Shown piece after piece: positions 44,272-53,557 of a stretch of 64,000 nt of DNA (positions within the stretch are counted from its first letter, which is position 1; every line of letters begins with the position of its first letter). The notes beneath the pieces are model-generated. The model did not search any database, was not told the DNA's origin, and saw only the letters and a program-made list of their open reading frames with translations. Made by a program: the position numbers and the translations under genes. Source of the DNA: Halomarina ordinaria. GTDB taxonomy: Archaea; Halobacteriota; Halobacteria; Halobacteriales; Haloarculaceae. The stretch lies in assembly GCF_030553305.1 (NCBI RefSeq), contig NZ_JARRAH010000001.1, positions 2,356,001 to 2,420,000 of the forward strand, read 5' to 3'.

Positions 44272-44891
44272 AGGACTCGTGCGAGGTCGTCGAGTCCCGA
44301 GACGGTCACGCCGGGGTCGCCCCCGCGGACGTGGACCGTCTCGAACCCCGCCGCCCGGCCGCCCGCGACGTCCGCGCGCTCGTCGTCGCCGACGAGGACG
44401 TGGCGGTCCGCCGGGAGCGCCTCGCGGGCCGCGTCGAAGGCGGCCGCGTCGGGCTTGTGCGCGCCCACGTCGTAGGAGACGACGACGGCGTCGAGCGCGT
44501 CGAGCAGACCGTGGTGGGCGAGTTTCGCGCGCTGGACGCGGCCGACGCCGTTCGTGAGGACGCCGAGCGGACAGTCGAGGGTCGCGAGCAGGTCGCGTGC
44601 GCCGGGGACGACGGCGCTCTCGGCGCACTCGCGCTCGACCAGCGCGTCGACGAGAGCGGTCGGGTCGGCGTCGAGGCCGAACGCCTCGCAGACGTCGGCC
44701 ATCGCGCGGCGGTAGGGGTCGGGACGGAGCGCCTCGAAGCCCTCGAAGAAGCGGTCGCTGTAGTGCTCGCACCACGCCGGTTCGACCCGGTCGAGTCGGT
44801 CGCGGAACGCGCCCTCGACGACGGCCGCGTAGTCGTCGAACGTGAGGAGTGTCCCGTCGAGGTCGAAGTGGACCGCGGTCGAGTCGGTCAC
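44268..44891 (-). CDS. HAD-superfamily hydrolase
   Basis: 207 residues. Motif I is HFDLDGTLL (nucleophile Asp10, Asp12), motif II VLTNGVG, motif III lysine in GAHKPDAAAF, and motif IV GDDERADVAGGRAAG. The alpha-helical cap lies between motifs I and II as in subfamily IA phosphatases (phosphoglycolate phosphatase- or haloacid dehalogenase-like). GTG start overlapping the preceding gene's stop (GTGA). It ends a three-gene operon and overlaps the convergent oxidoreductase stop by 4 nt. Confidence 0.9.
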   Translation of the reverse strand: MTDSTAVHFDLDGTLLTFDDYAAVVEGAFRDRLDRVEPAWCEHYSDRFFEGFEALRPDPYRRAMADVCEAFGLDADPTALVDALVERECAESAVVPGARDLLATLDCPLGVLTNGVGRVQRAKLAHHGLLDALDAVVVSYDVGAHKPDAAAFDAAREALPADRHVLVGDDERADVAGGRAAGFETVHVRGGDPGVTVSGLDDLARVL

Positions 44892-45322
44892 CGCTCGTCC
44901 CGTCGGTCGGCGGGGTCGATGGGGACGCCGTCCTCGGTCGGCGGTGCGACGTGGTCGACGTACGTCTCGGGGTCGGGGTCGCGCACCGTCACCTCCACCT
45001 CGATGTCGCCGAGTTCGGCCGGGTCGCCGACGGCGAAGGTGAGCCGGCCCGCGTACGCGGCCTGCTTGTTCAGCCGGAAGGTGAACGTGTCGCCGGAGAG
45101 CGTCTGGAGGAACGTCATCCGCGCGCTGTCGAGTATCTCGGCCTCGTGGAGGCGTTCGGAGAAGGACTCGAGGGAGTGGGTCGTCGCCCGCACCTCGCCG
45201 GGGTGTTCCTCGACGGTGACGCCGGGGAAGACGTGCTCGACGGCGTCTACGACCCGGTCGGTCACCTCGGTGGCGGCGACCGGCGCGCGAATCGTCACGT
45301 CGACGCTGTAGACGGTACTCAT
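44888..45322 (-). CDS. Conserved archaeal RNA-binding-like protein (UPF0201)
   Basis: 144 residues with the UPF0201/COG1931-like pattern: VTIRAPVAATEVTDRVVDAV, a central ILDSARMTFL and FTFRLNKQAAYAGRLTFAV. These archaeal proteins are annotated as RNA-binding (exosome-context) because of fold and gene neighbourhood; no direct function is known. Here the gene is coupled by 4-nt overlaps to the nucleotide kinase upstream and the HAD hydrolase downstream, so all three are in one operon. Confidence 0.86.
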   Translation of the reverse strand: MSTVYSVDVTIRAPVAATEVTDRVVDAVEHVFPGVTVEEHPGEVRATTHSLESFSERLHEAEILDSARMTFLQTLSGDTFTFRLNKQAAYAGRLTFAVGDPAELGDIEVEVTVRDPDPETYVDHVAPPTEDGVPIDPADRRDER

Positions 45323-45867
45323 GCTCGCTCGCCCTCCAGAATCGACCGCACGCGACGGCGGAAGGCGGCCAGCGTGCCGGTGTTCTCGACGGTCACGTCC
45401 GCGCGGTCGATGGCCGCGCCCATCCCGAAGCCGAGTTCGCGCTCGTCGCGCGCCTCGAGCGCCTCGCCGCCGTCGCCGACGTTGTCGCGCCCGCGGACGC
45501 CGACCCGCTCGACGCGGAGGTCGAACGGCGCGGTGACGGCGACGAGGGTGAAGTCCTCGCCGAAGCGCTCCTCGAAGCGCTCGACCTCGACGTCGGAGCG
45601 GATGCCGTCGACGAGGACGGTGCCGGCGTCGTTGAGGGCTTCCTCGACGAGCGGGAGCGAACGCTCGGCGATGGCCGTGACGCCCTCCTCCTCGCGGAGG
45701 CGCTGTGCGATTTCGCCGTGGTGGTCGGCCGGGTCGAGGCCGCGGCGACGGCACTCCGCGCGGATGACGTCGCCCATGGTGACGACGGGTATGCCAAGTT
45801 CCCGGGCGACGGTCGCGGCTTCGCCCTTGCCGCTTCCCGGCAACCCGACGGTCCCGATGACTCGCAT
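45319..45867 (-). CDS. P-loop nucleotide/nucleoside kinase-like protein (UPF0200)
   Basis: 182 residues with Walker A GLPGSGKG (8-15), the adenylate/dephospho-CoA-kinase-type fold, VLVDGIRSDVEVERFE and a VRGRDNVGDGGEALEARDERE lid. This is UPF0200, related to dephospho-CoA kinase but widespread in archaea beside UPF0201. The substrate is uncertain. ATG 45867 is chosen over a GTG two codons upstream at 45873. Its stop overlaps the following start as ATGA. Confidence 0.88.
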   Translation of the reverse strand: MRVIGTVGLPGSGKGEAATVARELGIPVVTMGDVIRAECRRRGLDPADHHGEIAQRLREEEGVTAIAERSLPLVEEALNDAGTVLVDGIRSDVEVERFEERFGEDFTLVAVTAPFDLRVERVGVRGRDNVGDGGEALEARDERELGFGMGAAIDRADVTVENTGTLAAFRRRVRSILEGERA

Positions 45868-45966
45868 CGCCACGGAGTCCGTTCGATGCGCCCTTAACGC
45901 CTGTGTTCCGGCCGTGGTGGCGAGGAAACCGACTCCTTTTGATGCCTACGCGTGAATCCCCCTCCA

Positions 45967-46041
45967 GGGCACGTAGCTCAGCCAGGATAGAGCGTCGGAC
46001 TTCTAATCCGATGGTCGTGGGTTCGAATCCCATCGTGCTCG
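45967..46041 (+). tRNA. tRNA-Arg (anticodon UCU)
   Basis: A complete cloverleaf. The acceptor stem GGGCACG (45967-45973) pairs with CGTGCTC (46034-46040), with discriminator G. The D stem is GCTC/GAGC. The anticodon stem TCGGA/TCCGA encloses the loop CTTCTAA, with anticodon TCT at 46002-46004. The T stem GTGGG/CCCAT encloses the TTCGAAT loop. It reads AGA/AGG arginine codons, rare in this GC-rich genome. There is no intron, and CCA is not encoded. A TATA-like ccttttgatgcc about 30 nt upstream is its promoter. Confidence 0.96.
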
Positions 46042-46719
46042 GCGTGGTGAACAACCGAGAAGGGATTCGAAGCAGGGAGCACGTAGTTCGAGCGAAGTGA
46101 GGACTCGTCCGACCGGAGTTCGACCCCCCTACTCGTCTGCGAGGAGTCGTGCCCTCCTTCGATCCCTACCGCGCTCACTCTCCGTCGACGACCGCGACTG
46201 CGAGCGAATCCCTCCCCTGCATCACGTTCCGACGACCGTCACTGGGGCGGTAGGCGTCTCGTGTCGCCGATAGAATGGTCGTCGGTCCGATGCGAGGCGA
46301 ACGATTTCACGTCCTGCCACTCAGGTTCGCTCTCCGCGACCTGTTTATATACGTTCCCCCTATATCGGCGATACGAGGGCCCCTGCGCTCGATTTCTCGG
46401 TCGTTCCGTCGACCGACTCCCGGCCGACCTCGATTATCAGTATTGAATCTTGTGGCTTACTGCGTAACGAAGTCCTCTCCACAATGATATTCTATTTGGT
46501 AATATATTATTTATGATAGGTACTCTATCTTATAGGATGGCCCGAAGGCTCGAGGTACTCCGTTCGTGTGAACGCTCCTAAACGTCTTGGAGTGTCAAAT
46601 ATAGCGGAATTCGGATGAGATAGTGGCCTAAACTCCATAGATACATAATCGAACATATCTTATTTTGTAACTTTCATCAGATATTGATTTACAACAAAAT
46701 ACTTATTACATCGTAATCG
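46042..46719. other. 678-nt intergenic region, AT-rich in its second half
   Basis: The first 200 nt after the tRNA have ordinary composition and no clear gene. From about 46430 the sequence is far richer in A+T than anything else in the window, with many TATA-like runs (gtttatatac near 46344, aatatattatttatgat near 46501, tatcttattttg near 46653). No frame has coding character, and no direct repeat of the tRNA end was found. It may hold several promoters or regulator sites for the surface-protein gene, or be foreign DNA. Confidence 0.55.
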
Positions 46720-49700
46720 ATGAATGAAACTGGCATGGACGAATTGGCACGTGAGAACGTGAGCGATCAGACAGCAGAACACGGCTCCTCGATGGAGGGG
46801 GAGCGAGACTCCGGGCGGTCGATGCTCGACCGCCGCGCGTACCTGAAACTCGGAGCGGCGGCGGCGGGCGTCGTCGCGGTCGGCAGTCGGGCCGGCCGCG
46901 CGGCGACGACGGGCCGTCACGGCATCGACTTCGACCGGGTACTGAACGCGGTCGAGGACCTCGGGATGGACCCGGACGGGAACGAACCGATCGACGACGC
47001 GCTCTACGGCGCGATGGAGAACGGCACCCTCATCGAGTTCCCCCCGGGGCAGTACCTCTTCGAGGACTACACCCTCCAGCGCGGACTCCGCCGCTTCGGC
47101 GTCCGCGGACTCGGCGCCCACCGTAACGACGTCGAGTTCATCACCCCGCCGGGACGGTCCAGTTACTTCCTGTTCGTCCGCGGCGGGAGCGACATCCTGC
47201 TCGAGAACGTCACGTTCCAACAGCGTGCCCGGAAGGACGCCGGCGACATCGGGAACGTCATCGTCATCGAGGACAACCTGCAGGTCCACGACATCGAGTT
47301 CGCGGGGTTCAACTCCTCGGGCTCGGCGGACCGCTGGGCGCTCCTCCCGAAACTGACGGACCCCGACGGCGAGGGCCTCATCACGGGCTTCGTCCACACC
47401 GGCCCCTCCGATTTCAAACCCCACGGCATCAACGACGGCGCGGGCGGCGTCTTCGAGGGACACAACGGGAAACTCATCTACCGGAACTGTCACATCGAGA
47501 ACGCGGCCGGCGACGGCGGCCTCTACACCGGGAAACACGAGGGGTCGACGAACTTCGAGAACTGTTTCTTCAAGAACAACGACATGTGTGTGATGCGCAT
47601 GGGTGCCGGGTCGTACATCCGCGACTCCACCATCGTCCTCGACTGGGACGACGCCCATCCGGAGAACACAGGTGACGTCGGCGGCGTCAACGGCCTCTAC
47701 TTCTCCAGCGGCCAGTTCGGCAAGTCCGGCGGCGGCATCTACAACTGCGACATCATCACCCGCAAGCAGGACGGGAACAACGACGCCCTCGGGTCCGTCT
47801 TCATCAACGCCTCCGACGGCGACGTCACCATCAAGGACACCCGCATCCAGAACGACGTCGACGGCCAGGCGGCCATCTACGCGTGGGCTCCCGGCGAGCG
47901 CTTCTCCTCGCACGGCACGCCTCCCGAGTCCGACTGGGGGTTGACCCTCGAGAACGTCTCCATCACCGGATCGGGGCGCTCGACGAAGGGCGCCGTCTTC
48001 CTCGACACGCGGCCCGAGACGGTCATCCGCGACTGCTGCATCCAGATGGAGAACGACGACGGCATCCACCTGCGCGAATCGCCGGACTGCGTCGTCGAGA
48101 ACACGACCATCAACGTCCCCGGCAAGGCCATCGACTACACCCGGTCGTCGGCGGACACGAGCGGTCTCCAGTACGGCGAGAGCTGTCCGGTCCCGAGCGA
48201 GACCTGGCGGCGCGCCGACGAGGACGAACCGACGGACTCCGAGGGCACTGACGACGGCGATGCCGACGATGGCGACCTGGTCGACGACGGGTCGACCCAC
48301 CACCTGAAGCTCCACTCGACGGAGAAGGCGCCGTACCGGTTCACGGTGAGCGGCGACCTCGAGTTCGACCCGCGCTGGGGGACCGAGGACTACATCGAGG
48401 GCGACAGCGCCCGCGGCTTCCTCGTCGGGGGCACCGACGCCTACTACTTCACCGGCGTCGTCACCGACTTCGAACTCGACGGCGACGCGACTATCGAACT
48501 CGACGGCGGGGCTGTCACGCCCGAGGAACTGCGCTCGATGGGCGAGTCGGGGTCCGGCGGGTCGGACTCCGACGACGACTCGACCGACGACGGCCCCGAC
48601 GCCACCACCCGCCGCCTGCGCATCGAGGGTGGGAGCGGCGACGACGTGGCCTCCTACACGGTCTCCGCCGACGGGACGTTCGACTCGCCCGAGACGCTCA
48701 ACGCCGAGGACAGCATCTCCGACGACGGCTCGACCGTCAGCGGGACGGTCGCCGGCTACCGCGACATCTTCGACTTCACCGGCGACATCGTGGCCATCGA
48801 CATCGACGCCAACGCGACGGCGTACGTCGAGGGGCGACCGGTCGACCCCGCCTCCGTCGGTGACGCGGACGACGACGGGTCCGACGACTCCGGTTCGGAC
48901 GACTCGGGCGATGGCAGTTCGGGCGACTCCGACGGTTCGGAGGACTCGAACGACGACTCGGGGTCCGACGGTTCGGAGGACTCGGAACCGGTCGAGCACC
49001 ACCTGAAGCTCTACTCGCCGGAGAAGTCGCGCTACGACCTCACGGTGACGGGCGACCTGCGATTCGACACACGGTGGGGGAGCGAAGACCACCTCGACGG
49101 CAACAGCACGTGGGGTGTCCTCGCCGGCGGCACCGACGCCTACTACTTCACGGGGTCGGTGACGGAGTTCGACATCGAGGGCGACGCCACCATCGAACTC
49201 GACGGGAAGGTCGTCACTGCCGAGGACGTGCGTGCGATCACCGACGAGACCGAGGAACCGGACGCACCCGAATCGGGCGACGACGATGGTTCGAACGACT
49301 CGGACGGCTCCGACGGTGACTCGGGGTCCGACGGCTCGGAGGACTCGAACGACGAGTCGGACGGTTCGGAGGACTCGGAACCGGTCGAGCACCACCTGAA
49401 GCTCTACTCGCCGGAGAAGTCGCGCTACGACCTCACGGTGACGGGCGACCTGCGGTTCGACACACGGTGGGGGAGCGAAGACCACCTCGACGGCAACAGC
49501 ACGTGGGGCGTGCTCGCCGGCGGCACCGACGCCTACTACTTCACGGGGTCGGTGACGGAGTTCGACGTCGAGGGCGACGCCACCATCGAACTCGACGGAG
49601 CGACCGTCACCCCGGACGTGGTTCGCTCGGTCACCGACGAGACCGAGTCGGGCGGCGACGACGAGTCGGACGCCGACACGGACGACGACTACCCGCACAG

Positions 49701-50202
49701 CATCGCCATCGTCGGTCTCGACACCGTCGCGAGCTACGAGTTCACCGTGGGCGGCGACGTCGCCCCCGACACGGACACCGGGACGTTCGACGCGGGCGAC
49801 AACGTCTCCGGCAGCAGCGCCGAAGGTGCCGTCTCGGTCGGCACCGACGCCTACCTGTTCTCCGGCTCCGTCACCGACTTCCAGCTCGACGGGCCGGCGG
49901 CGGTCTACGTCGACGGCCAGCAGGTCGACCCCGACCTGCTCGCGACGAAGGGGCTCGCCGGCGCCGCGCTGACGCACACGTTCGTCGTCGACGGCACGGA
50001 CAGCGACCCCTGCTCGTACGACCTGACGGTCGACGGCCTCGTGGTCAAGCACCCGTGGGGGAGCGACGACGCCGCGACGGACGTCGTCGAGGGGACGAGC
50101 GTCTCCGGGCGCGTCGACGGCGGCGTCGACGCCTACCACTTCCGCGGCGACCTCACCGAACTCGCGATGGACGGCACCGCACAGCTCTCGTTCACCGAGT
50201 AA
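46720..50202 (+). CDS. Tat-exported beta-helix surface protein with six C-terminal modules
   Basis: 1160 residues. A Tat signal (DRRAYLKLGAAAAG, Arg38-39) is followed by a right-handed parallel beta-helix (about 65-490) with the short strands and N-ladder of pectate-lyase-like proteins. The C-terminus has six modules of about 75 residues (526-600, 629-712, 760-835, 890-965, 990-1072, 1083-1159) sharing LxVxGDLxF, a W-G-x-E-D region and GGTDAYYFTGxVTEFxxxGxA. Asp/Ser/Gly-rich linkers join them. Modules 3 and 4 are almost identical. It probably binds or modifies surface polysaccharide, in the AT-rich context typical of envelope genes. The first 20 codons are unusually AT-rich. Confidence 0.88.
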   Translation: MNETGMDELARENVSDQTAEHGSSMEGERDSGRSMLDRRAYLKLGAAAAGVVAVGSRAGRAATTGRHGIDFDRVLNAVEDLGMDPDGNEPIDDALYGAMENGTLIEFPPGQYLFEDYTLQRGLRRFGVRGLGAHRNDVEFITPPGRSSYFLFVRGGSDILLENVTFQQRARKDAGDIGNVIVIEDNLQVHDIEFAGFNSSGSADRWALLPKLTDPDGEGLITGFVHTGPSDFKPHGINDGAGGVFEGHNGKLIYRNCHIENAAGDGGLYTGKHEGSTNFENCFFKNNDMCVMRMGAGSYIRDSTIVLDWDDAHPENTGDVGGVNGLYFSSGQFGKSGGGIYNCDIITRKQDGNNDALGSVFINASDGDVTIKDTRIQNDVDGQAAIYAWAPGERFSSHGTPPESDWGLTLENVSITGSGRSTKGAVFLDTRPETVIRDCCIQMENDDGIHLRESPDCVVENTTINVPGKAIDYTRSSADTSGLQYGESCPVPSETWRRADEDEPTDSEGTDDGDADDGDLVDDGSTHHLKLHSTEKAPYRFTVSGDLEFDPRWGTEDYIEGDSARGFLVGGTDAYYFTGVVTDFELDGDATIELDGGAVTPEELRSMGESGSGGSDSDDDSTDDGPDATTRRLRIEGGSGDDVASYTVSADGTFDSPETLNAEDSISDDGSTVSGTVAGYRDIFDFTGDIVAIDIDANATAYVEGRPVDPASVGDADDDGSDDSGSDDSGDGSSGDSDGSEDSNDDSGSDGSEDSEPVEHHLKLYSPEKSRYDLTVTGDLRFDTRWGSEDHLDGNSTWGVLAGGTDAYYFTGSVTEFDIEGDATIELDGKVVTAEDVRAITDETEEPDAPESGDDDGSNDSDGSDGDSGSDGSEDSNDESDGSEDSEPVEHHLKLYSPEKSRYDLTVTGDLRFDTRWGSEDHLDGNSTWGVLAGGTDAYYFTGSVTEFDVEGDATIELDGATVTPDVVRSVTDETESGGDDESDADTDDDYPHSIAIVGLDTVASYEFTVGGDVAPDTDTGTFDAGDNVSGSSAEGAVSVGTDAYLFSGSVTDFQLDGPAAVYVDGQQVDPDLLATKGLAGAALTHTFVVDGTDSDPCSYDLTVDGLVVKHPWGSDDAATDVVEGTSVSGRVDGGVDAYHFRGDLTELAMDGTAQLSFTE
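48967..49595 (+). repeat. Recently duplicated 393-nt coding module
   Basis: The segment starting gacggttcggaggactcgg at 48967 recurs at 49360, a period of 393 nt (131 codons). Over about 230 nt of each copy only a handful of differences are seen (for example cga/cgg, gtc/gtg, atc/gtc). This covers modules 3 and 4 of the surface protein and the start of their linkers. Confidence 0.85.
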
Positions 50203-50334
50203 CGAGGCGACGACCGACGCGCCGTCGCCACGACTGCTGTCGTCTCACACCCTCTCACGTCCGTGCCGGCGCGACGCCGCGCGGACCGGTTTCACCGCCC
50301 GCGAGCGACGGCTCCGCCGCGTGGCGGCTCCGGC

Positions 50335-51858
50335 TCAGTCGTCCTCGGCCAGCGAGCGGGCGGCGGCCGCGATACCCGCCTCGGTCTCCTCGCCGCGTCG
50401 GGCGATGCGCCAGCCGGTGAGACCCATCACGACGACGACCAGCGGCGAGAGGAAGCCGAAGAAGTAGTACGGCGCGTACGCGAGCGTCGGGACGCCGAGG
50501 ACCGTCGCCATGTAGACCCCCCCGGAGTTCCAGGGGACGAGCGCGCTCGTCGTCGTCCCGCCGGCTTCGACGGCCCGCGAGAGGTTGCGCGTCTCCAGGT
50601 CGAACTCGTCGTAGATGTTCCGCAGGCTGATGCCGGGGACGACGATGCTCATGTACTGGTCGGCCGAGAGCACGTTCATCGAGAACGCGGCGGCGACGGT
50701 GCCCGCGGTGAGGCCGGCGACGCTCGAGACGGCGCGGCCGATGGCGTGGGCGACCACCGCGAGGATGCCCGTGCGTTCGAGCAGTCCGCCGAGCGCGAGC
50801 GCCGCGACGATGATGGTGATGGTCCACGCCGACCCGACGAGGCCGTCGGTCGCGAGCAGGCTGTTCACCTGCTCGACGCCCGTCTCGGGGGCGGTACCGC
50901 TCTGTGCCACCTCCCACGCGGCGGTGAACGACTCCGCGGTCACCGTCTGGGCGAGCGACGCGAGCGTCCACGTCCCGACGAACGGGCCGCCCTGGACGAG
51001 AATCTGGACGAGGGCGCCGACGATGGCGCCCATCCCCAGCGTGGGGAGCGCCGGGTAGCCGCGGAGCGCGAGGCCGAACGTCAGGAGGAGGGGGACGAAC
51101 ACGAGCGGGTGGACGGTGAAACTGCCCGCGATGGCCCCCTGGATGGCCTCGATGCGCCCCGGCGGGACGGCGCCGTCGAACCCGAGGCCGAGGGCGGCGT
51201 AGCCGAGCACCGAGATACCGAGGGCGATGCTCGTCCCGACGCGCATCGTCCGGACGTGACTCATCAGGTCGGTGTTGGTGACGGCGGCGGCGAGGTTCGT
51301 CGTGTCCGAGAGGGGGGATATCTTGTCGCCGGTGTACGCCCCCGAGAGCACCGCGCCGGCGGTCATCGGTTCGGGGACGCCGAGGCCCACCCCGATGCCG
51401 ATGAACGCGACGCCGAGCGTCCCGGCCGTGGTCCACGAGGAGCCGACGGCGAAGGCGACCACGGCCGCGAACAGCGCGGCGGCCGGGAGGAACACCCGTG
51501 GGGAGAGCAGGTCGAGGCCGTAGTAGATGAGCGCCGGGATGGTCCCCGCGCCCATCCAGGTGGCGATGAGCGCGTAGATGACGAAGATGATGAGGATGGC
51601 CTGCATCCCCATCACGAGACCGTCGACGATGCCCTCGTACAACCGGCGCCACGGGATGCCGAGCCAGTAGCGCCCGACGGCGCCGGTCAGTGCGATACCC
51701 CACAGCAGGGGGAGTTGCGGGTCGAGACCGAAGACGAGTTTCCCGACCCCGAGGAAGGTCAGCATCCCGACCAGCGGGACGAGCGCCTGCACCAGCGACG
51801 GACGCTCCTCCGGCGCCAGGTCGTCGTAGGTGAGCGGCTCGAACGACAGGTCAGCCAT
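50335..51858 (-). CDS. NhaC family Na+/H+ antiporter
   Basis: 507 residues with about twelve membrane helices. NhaC features include SGAYTGDKISPLSDTTNLA, conserved polar residues in helices 4-5, and SADQYMSIVVPGISLRN in the second half. It exchanges sodium for protons, relevant to pH and salt homeostasis in a halophile. A TATA-like tacaaatg about 27 nt upstream and the ATG at 51858 agree. The divergent neighbour is a small membrane protein. Confidence 0.93.
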   Translation of the reverse strand: MADLSFEPLTYDDLAPEERPSLVQALVPLVGMLTFLGVGKLVFGLDPQLPLLWGIALTGAVGRYWLGIPWRRLYEGIVDGLVMGMQAILIIFVIYALIATWMGAGTIPALIYYGLDLLSPRVFLPAAALFAAVVAFAVGSSWTTAGTLGVAFIGIGVGLGVPEPMTAGAVLSGAYTGDKISPLSDTTNLAAAVTNTDLMSHVRTMRVGTSIALGISVLGYAALGLGFDGAVPPGRIEAIQGAIAGSFTVHPLVFVPLLLTFGLALRGYPALPTLGMGAIVGALVQILVQGGPFVGTWTLASLAQTVTAESFTAAWEVAQSGTAPETGVEQVNSLLATDGLVGSAWTITIIVAALALGGLLERTGILAVVAHAIGRAVSSVAGLTAGTVAAAFSMNVLSADQYMSIVVPGISLRNIYDEFDLETRNLSRAVEAGGTTTSALVPWNSGGVYMATVLGVPTLAYAPYYFFGFLSPLVVVVMGLTGWRIARRGEETEAGIAAAARSLAEDD

Positions 51859-51996
51859 TACCCGCCGTATCCGCCCGAGACATTTGTATGTCTCTCACAA
51901 TGAATACCACGCATATCTCAACTCGCCTGCACGAATCCGTCGTCCGCCCGACGGCGAATACCGACAGGGAAGTGTGCTCGCGAACTCCACATCGCC

Positions 51997-52401
51997 ATGC
52001 AGTCACCGGAACACGCTGCCGTCGGAGCCGTCGTCAGCGCCGTCGCGCTCGTCCCGCTCGTGGACGCCTTCTCGCCCCCCGCGCTCGCCGTCCTCTGGGG
52101 GTACGGCGTGGCGCTGAGCGTCTTCGTCGACCTCGACCACTTCCTCCTGGCGCGCCTGCTCTCCGGCGACTGGTCGCACCTGCGCTCGACGCTGCGACGG
52201 GGCCGGGGGGCGTTCGTCGACCAGGCCGGTACCTTCCGTGGCCTCGAGATGGAGCGCCGCAGGCACCTCTCGCACCACGCCCTCGGGGGGGTGCTGGTGG
52301 GCGGCCTCGCGCTCGTCTCGGCCCCGCTGGCGGTCTTCACCGCCGTCGTCCTCTACACCCACGTCCTCTGCGACCTGCTGCGGGACAACGAACTCGTCTG
52401 A
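51997..52401 (+). CDS. Small membrane protein with YdjM-like hydrolase pattern
   Basis: 134 residues, three or four hydrophobic helices. The central DLDHFLLARLLSGDW, later RRRHLSHHALGG and VVLYTHVLCDLLRDNE give a His/Asp spacing like the membrane-bound metal-dependent hydrolases. It is shorter than the family's usual length. It converges with the aminopeptidase gene with no gap (52401/52402). Function unassigned. Confidence 0.68.
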   Translation: MQSPEHAAVGAVVSAVALVPLVDAFSPPALAVLWGYGVALSVFVDLDHFLLARLLSGDWSHLRSTLRRGRGAFVDQAGTFRGLEMERRRHLSHHALGGVLVGGLALVSAPLAVFTAVVLYTHVLCDLLRDNELV

Positions 52402-53493
52402 CTACGCCTCGAAGCCGTCCTCGAAACGGAAGGTGCCGTCGCGCTGGACGACCTCGCCGTCGACCTCGATGGTGGAGTCCTCGCTCATGTCCACGATCAT
52501 GTCGACGTGGGCGGCCGACTCGTTGGCCTCCACGCCCTCGGGGACGCACTCGTCGATGGCGTCGCCGACGGCCATGTGGACGGTGTCGCCCATCTTCTCG
52601 TCGAAGAGCATGTTGTAGGTGAAGCGGTCGATGGCCCGGTTCATGCCGATACCCAGTTCGCCGAGGTAGCGCGCCCCTTCGTCGGTGTCGAGGGTGGCTT
52701 CCAGGACGTCGACGTGTCCGGCGGCGTCGAAGTCGACGACGCGACCCTCCTCGAAGCGGAGGAAGACGTCGGTGAGTTCCCGGCCGTTACGCATCACGGG
52801 TTTGTCGAACAGTACCTCCCCCTCGACGCTCTCGCGTACCGGCGCGGTGAACACCTCGCCGGCTGGCATGTTGTGGGTCCCCCAGTCGTTACAACCTCGC
52901 ATCCCCTCGATGGACATCGTGACGTCGGTGGTGTCGCCCGAGCGAATCCGGACCTCCTCGCCCTCGGTGAGGACGTCCGCCATCTCCTGCTGGAAGTCGC
53001 GCTGGGCCTCCCAGTCCCGGTCGACGGCGTTCCACACGAACTCCTCGTAGGCGGCCGTCGACATCTCCGCCTTCTGTGCGCTCCCGGGAGCGGGGTACTG
53101 GGTGATGACCCAGCGCGTCTCCAGCCGTTCCTTGAACACGGGTTCGTGCGCCCGTCCCCGGGCGGCGTTCTTCTCGGGGGCCACGTCGCTCGTCTCGGCG
53201 AGGTTCGTCCCCCCACCGATGGCGATGACGACGTCCGTCGCCTCCATCTCGGCGAGGCGGTGCTCGGGCGTCCGGAAGGCCTCCTCGTCCATCGCGCGGC
53301 CGTACTCCCGTTCGGCGCGGGCGCTGCTCCAGTGGAGCGTCGGCTGGGCACCGATCTCACCGAGACGGCGGTAGAGCGCGACGACGAGGTCCTCCGCGAC
53401 CGGCGGCGCGACGACGACCACGTCGTCCTCGGCCGTGACGCCGGTACACTGGTCGACGAGCACCTCCGCGTGCCGCTCGATTCGGGGGTCCAT
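52402..53493 (-). CDS. M29 aminopeptidase (AmpS/AmpII type), copy 1
   Basis: 363 residues. The family's metal ligands appear to be present: GEVFTAPVRESVEG (Glu), GELGIGMNRAIDRFTYNML, KMGDTVHMAVGDA (His) and AAHVDMIVDM (His, Asp). M29 enzymes are broad-specificity metalloaminopeptidases. The ATG at 53493 starts MDPRIERHAEVLVDQ, as in the second copy; a TATA-like gtttagtg lies about 26 nt upstream. The gene is a tandem duplicate of 53558-54646. Confidence 0.92.
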   Translation of the reverse strand: MDPRIERHAEVLVDQCTGVTAEDDVVVVAPPVAEDLVVALYRRLGEIGAQPTLHWSSARAEREYGRAMDEEAFRTPEHRLAEMEATDVVIAIGGGTNLAETSDVAPEKNAARGRAHEPVFKERLETRWVITQYPAPGSAQKAEMSTAAYEEFVWNAVDRDWEAQRDFQQEMADVLTEGEEVRIRSGDTTDVTMSIEGMRGCNDWGTHNMPAGEVFTAPVRESVEGEVLFDKPVMRNGRELTDVFLRFEEGRVVDFDAAGHVDVLEATLDTDEGARYLGELGIGMNRAIDRFTYNMLFDEKMGDTVHMAVGDAIDECVPEGVEANESAAHVDMIVDMSEDSTIEVDGEVVQRDGTFRFEDGFEA

Positions 53494-53557
53494 ACCCCGA
53501 GGTACGGACACGGCCACTAAACCCTTCCCAGAACGAACCTTCTGTCGGCTCGCGTGA

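Noticed and set aside
46070-46100. gggagcacgtagttcgag resembling the 5' half of the upstream tRNA, as an attachment-site remnant
   Set aside because: The match to the tRNA is partial and covers the 5' part, whereas integrases normally duplicate the 3' part; no integrase is present.
45978-46178. Minus-strand ORF antisense to tRNA-Arg with GIRTHDHRIRSPTLYPG
   Set aside because: This is the classic spurious peptide produced by reading a tRNA gene backwards; the tRNA cloverleaf explains the sequence completely.
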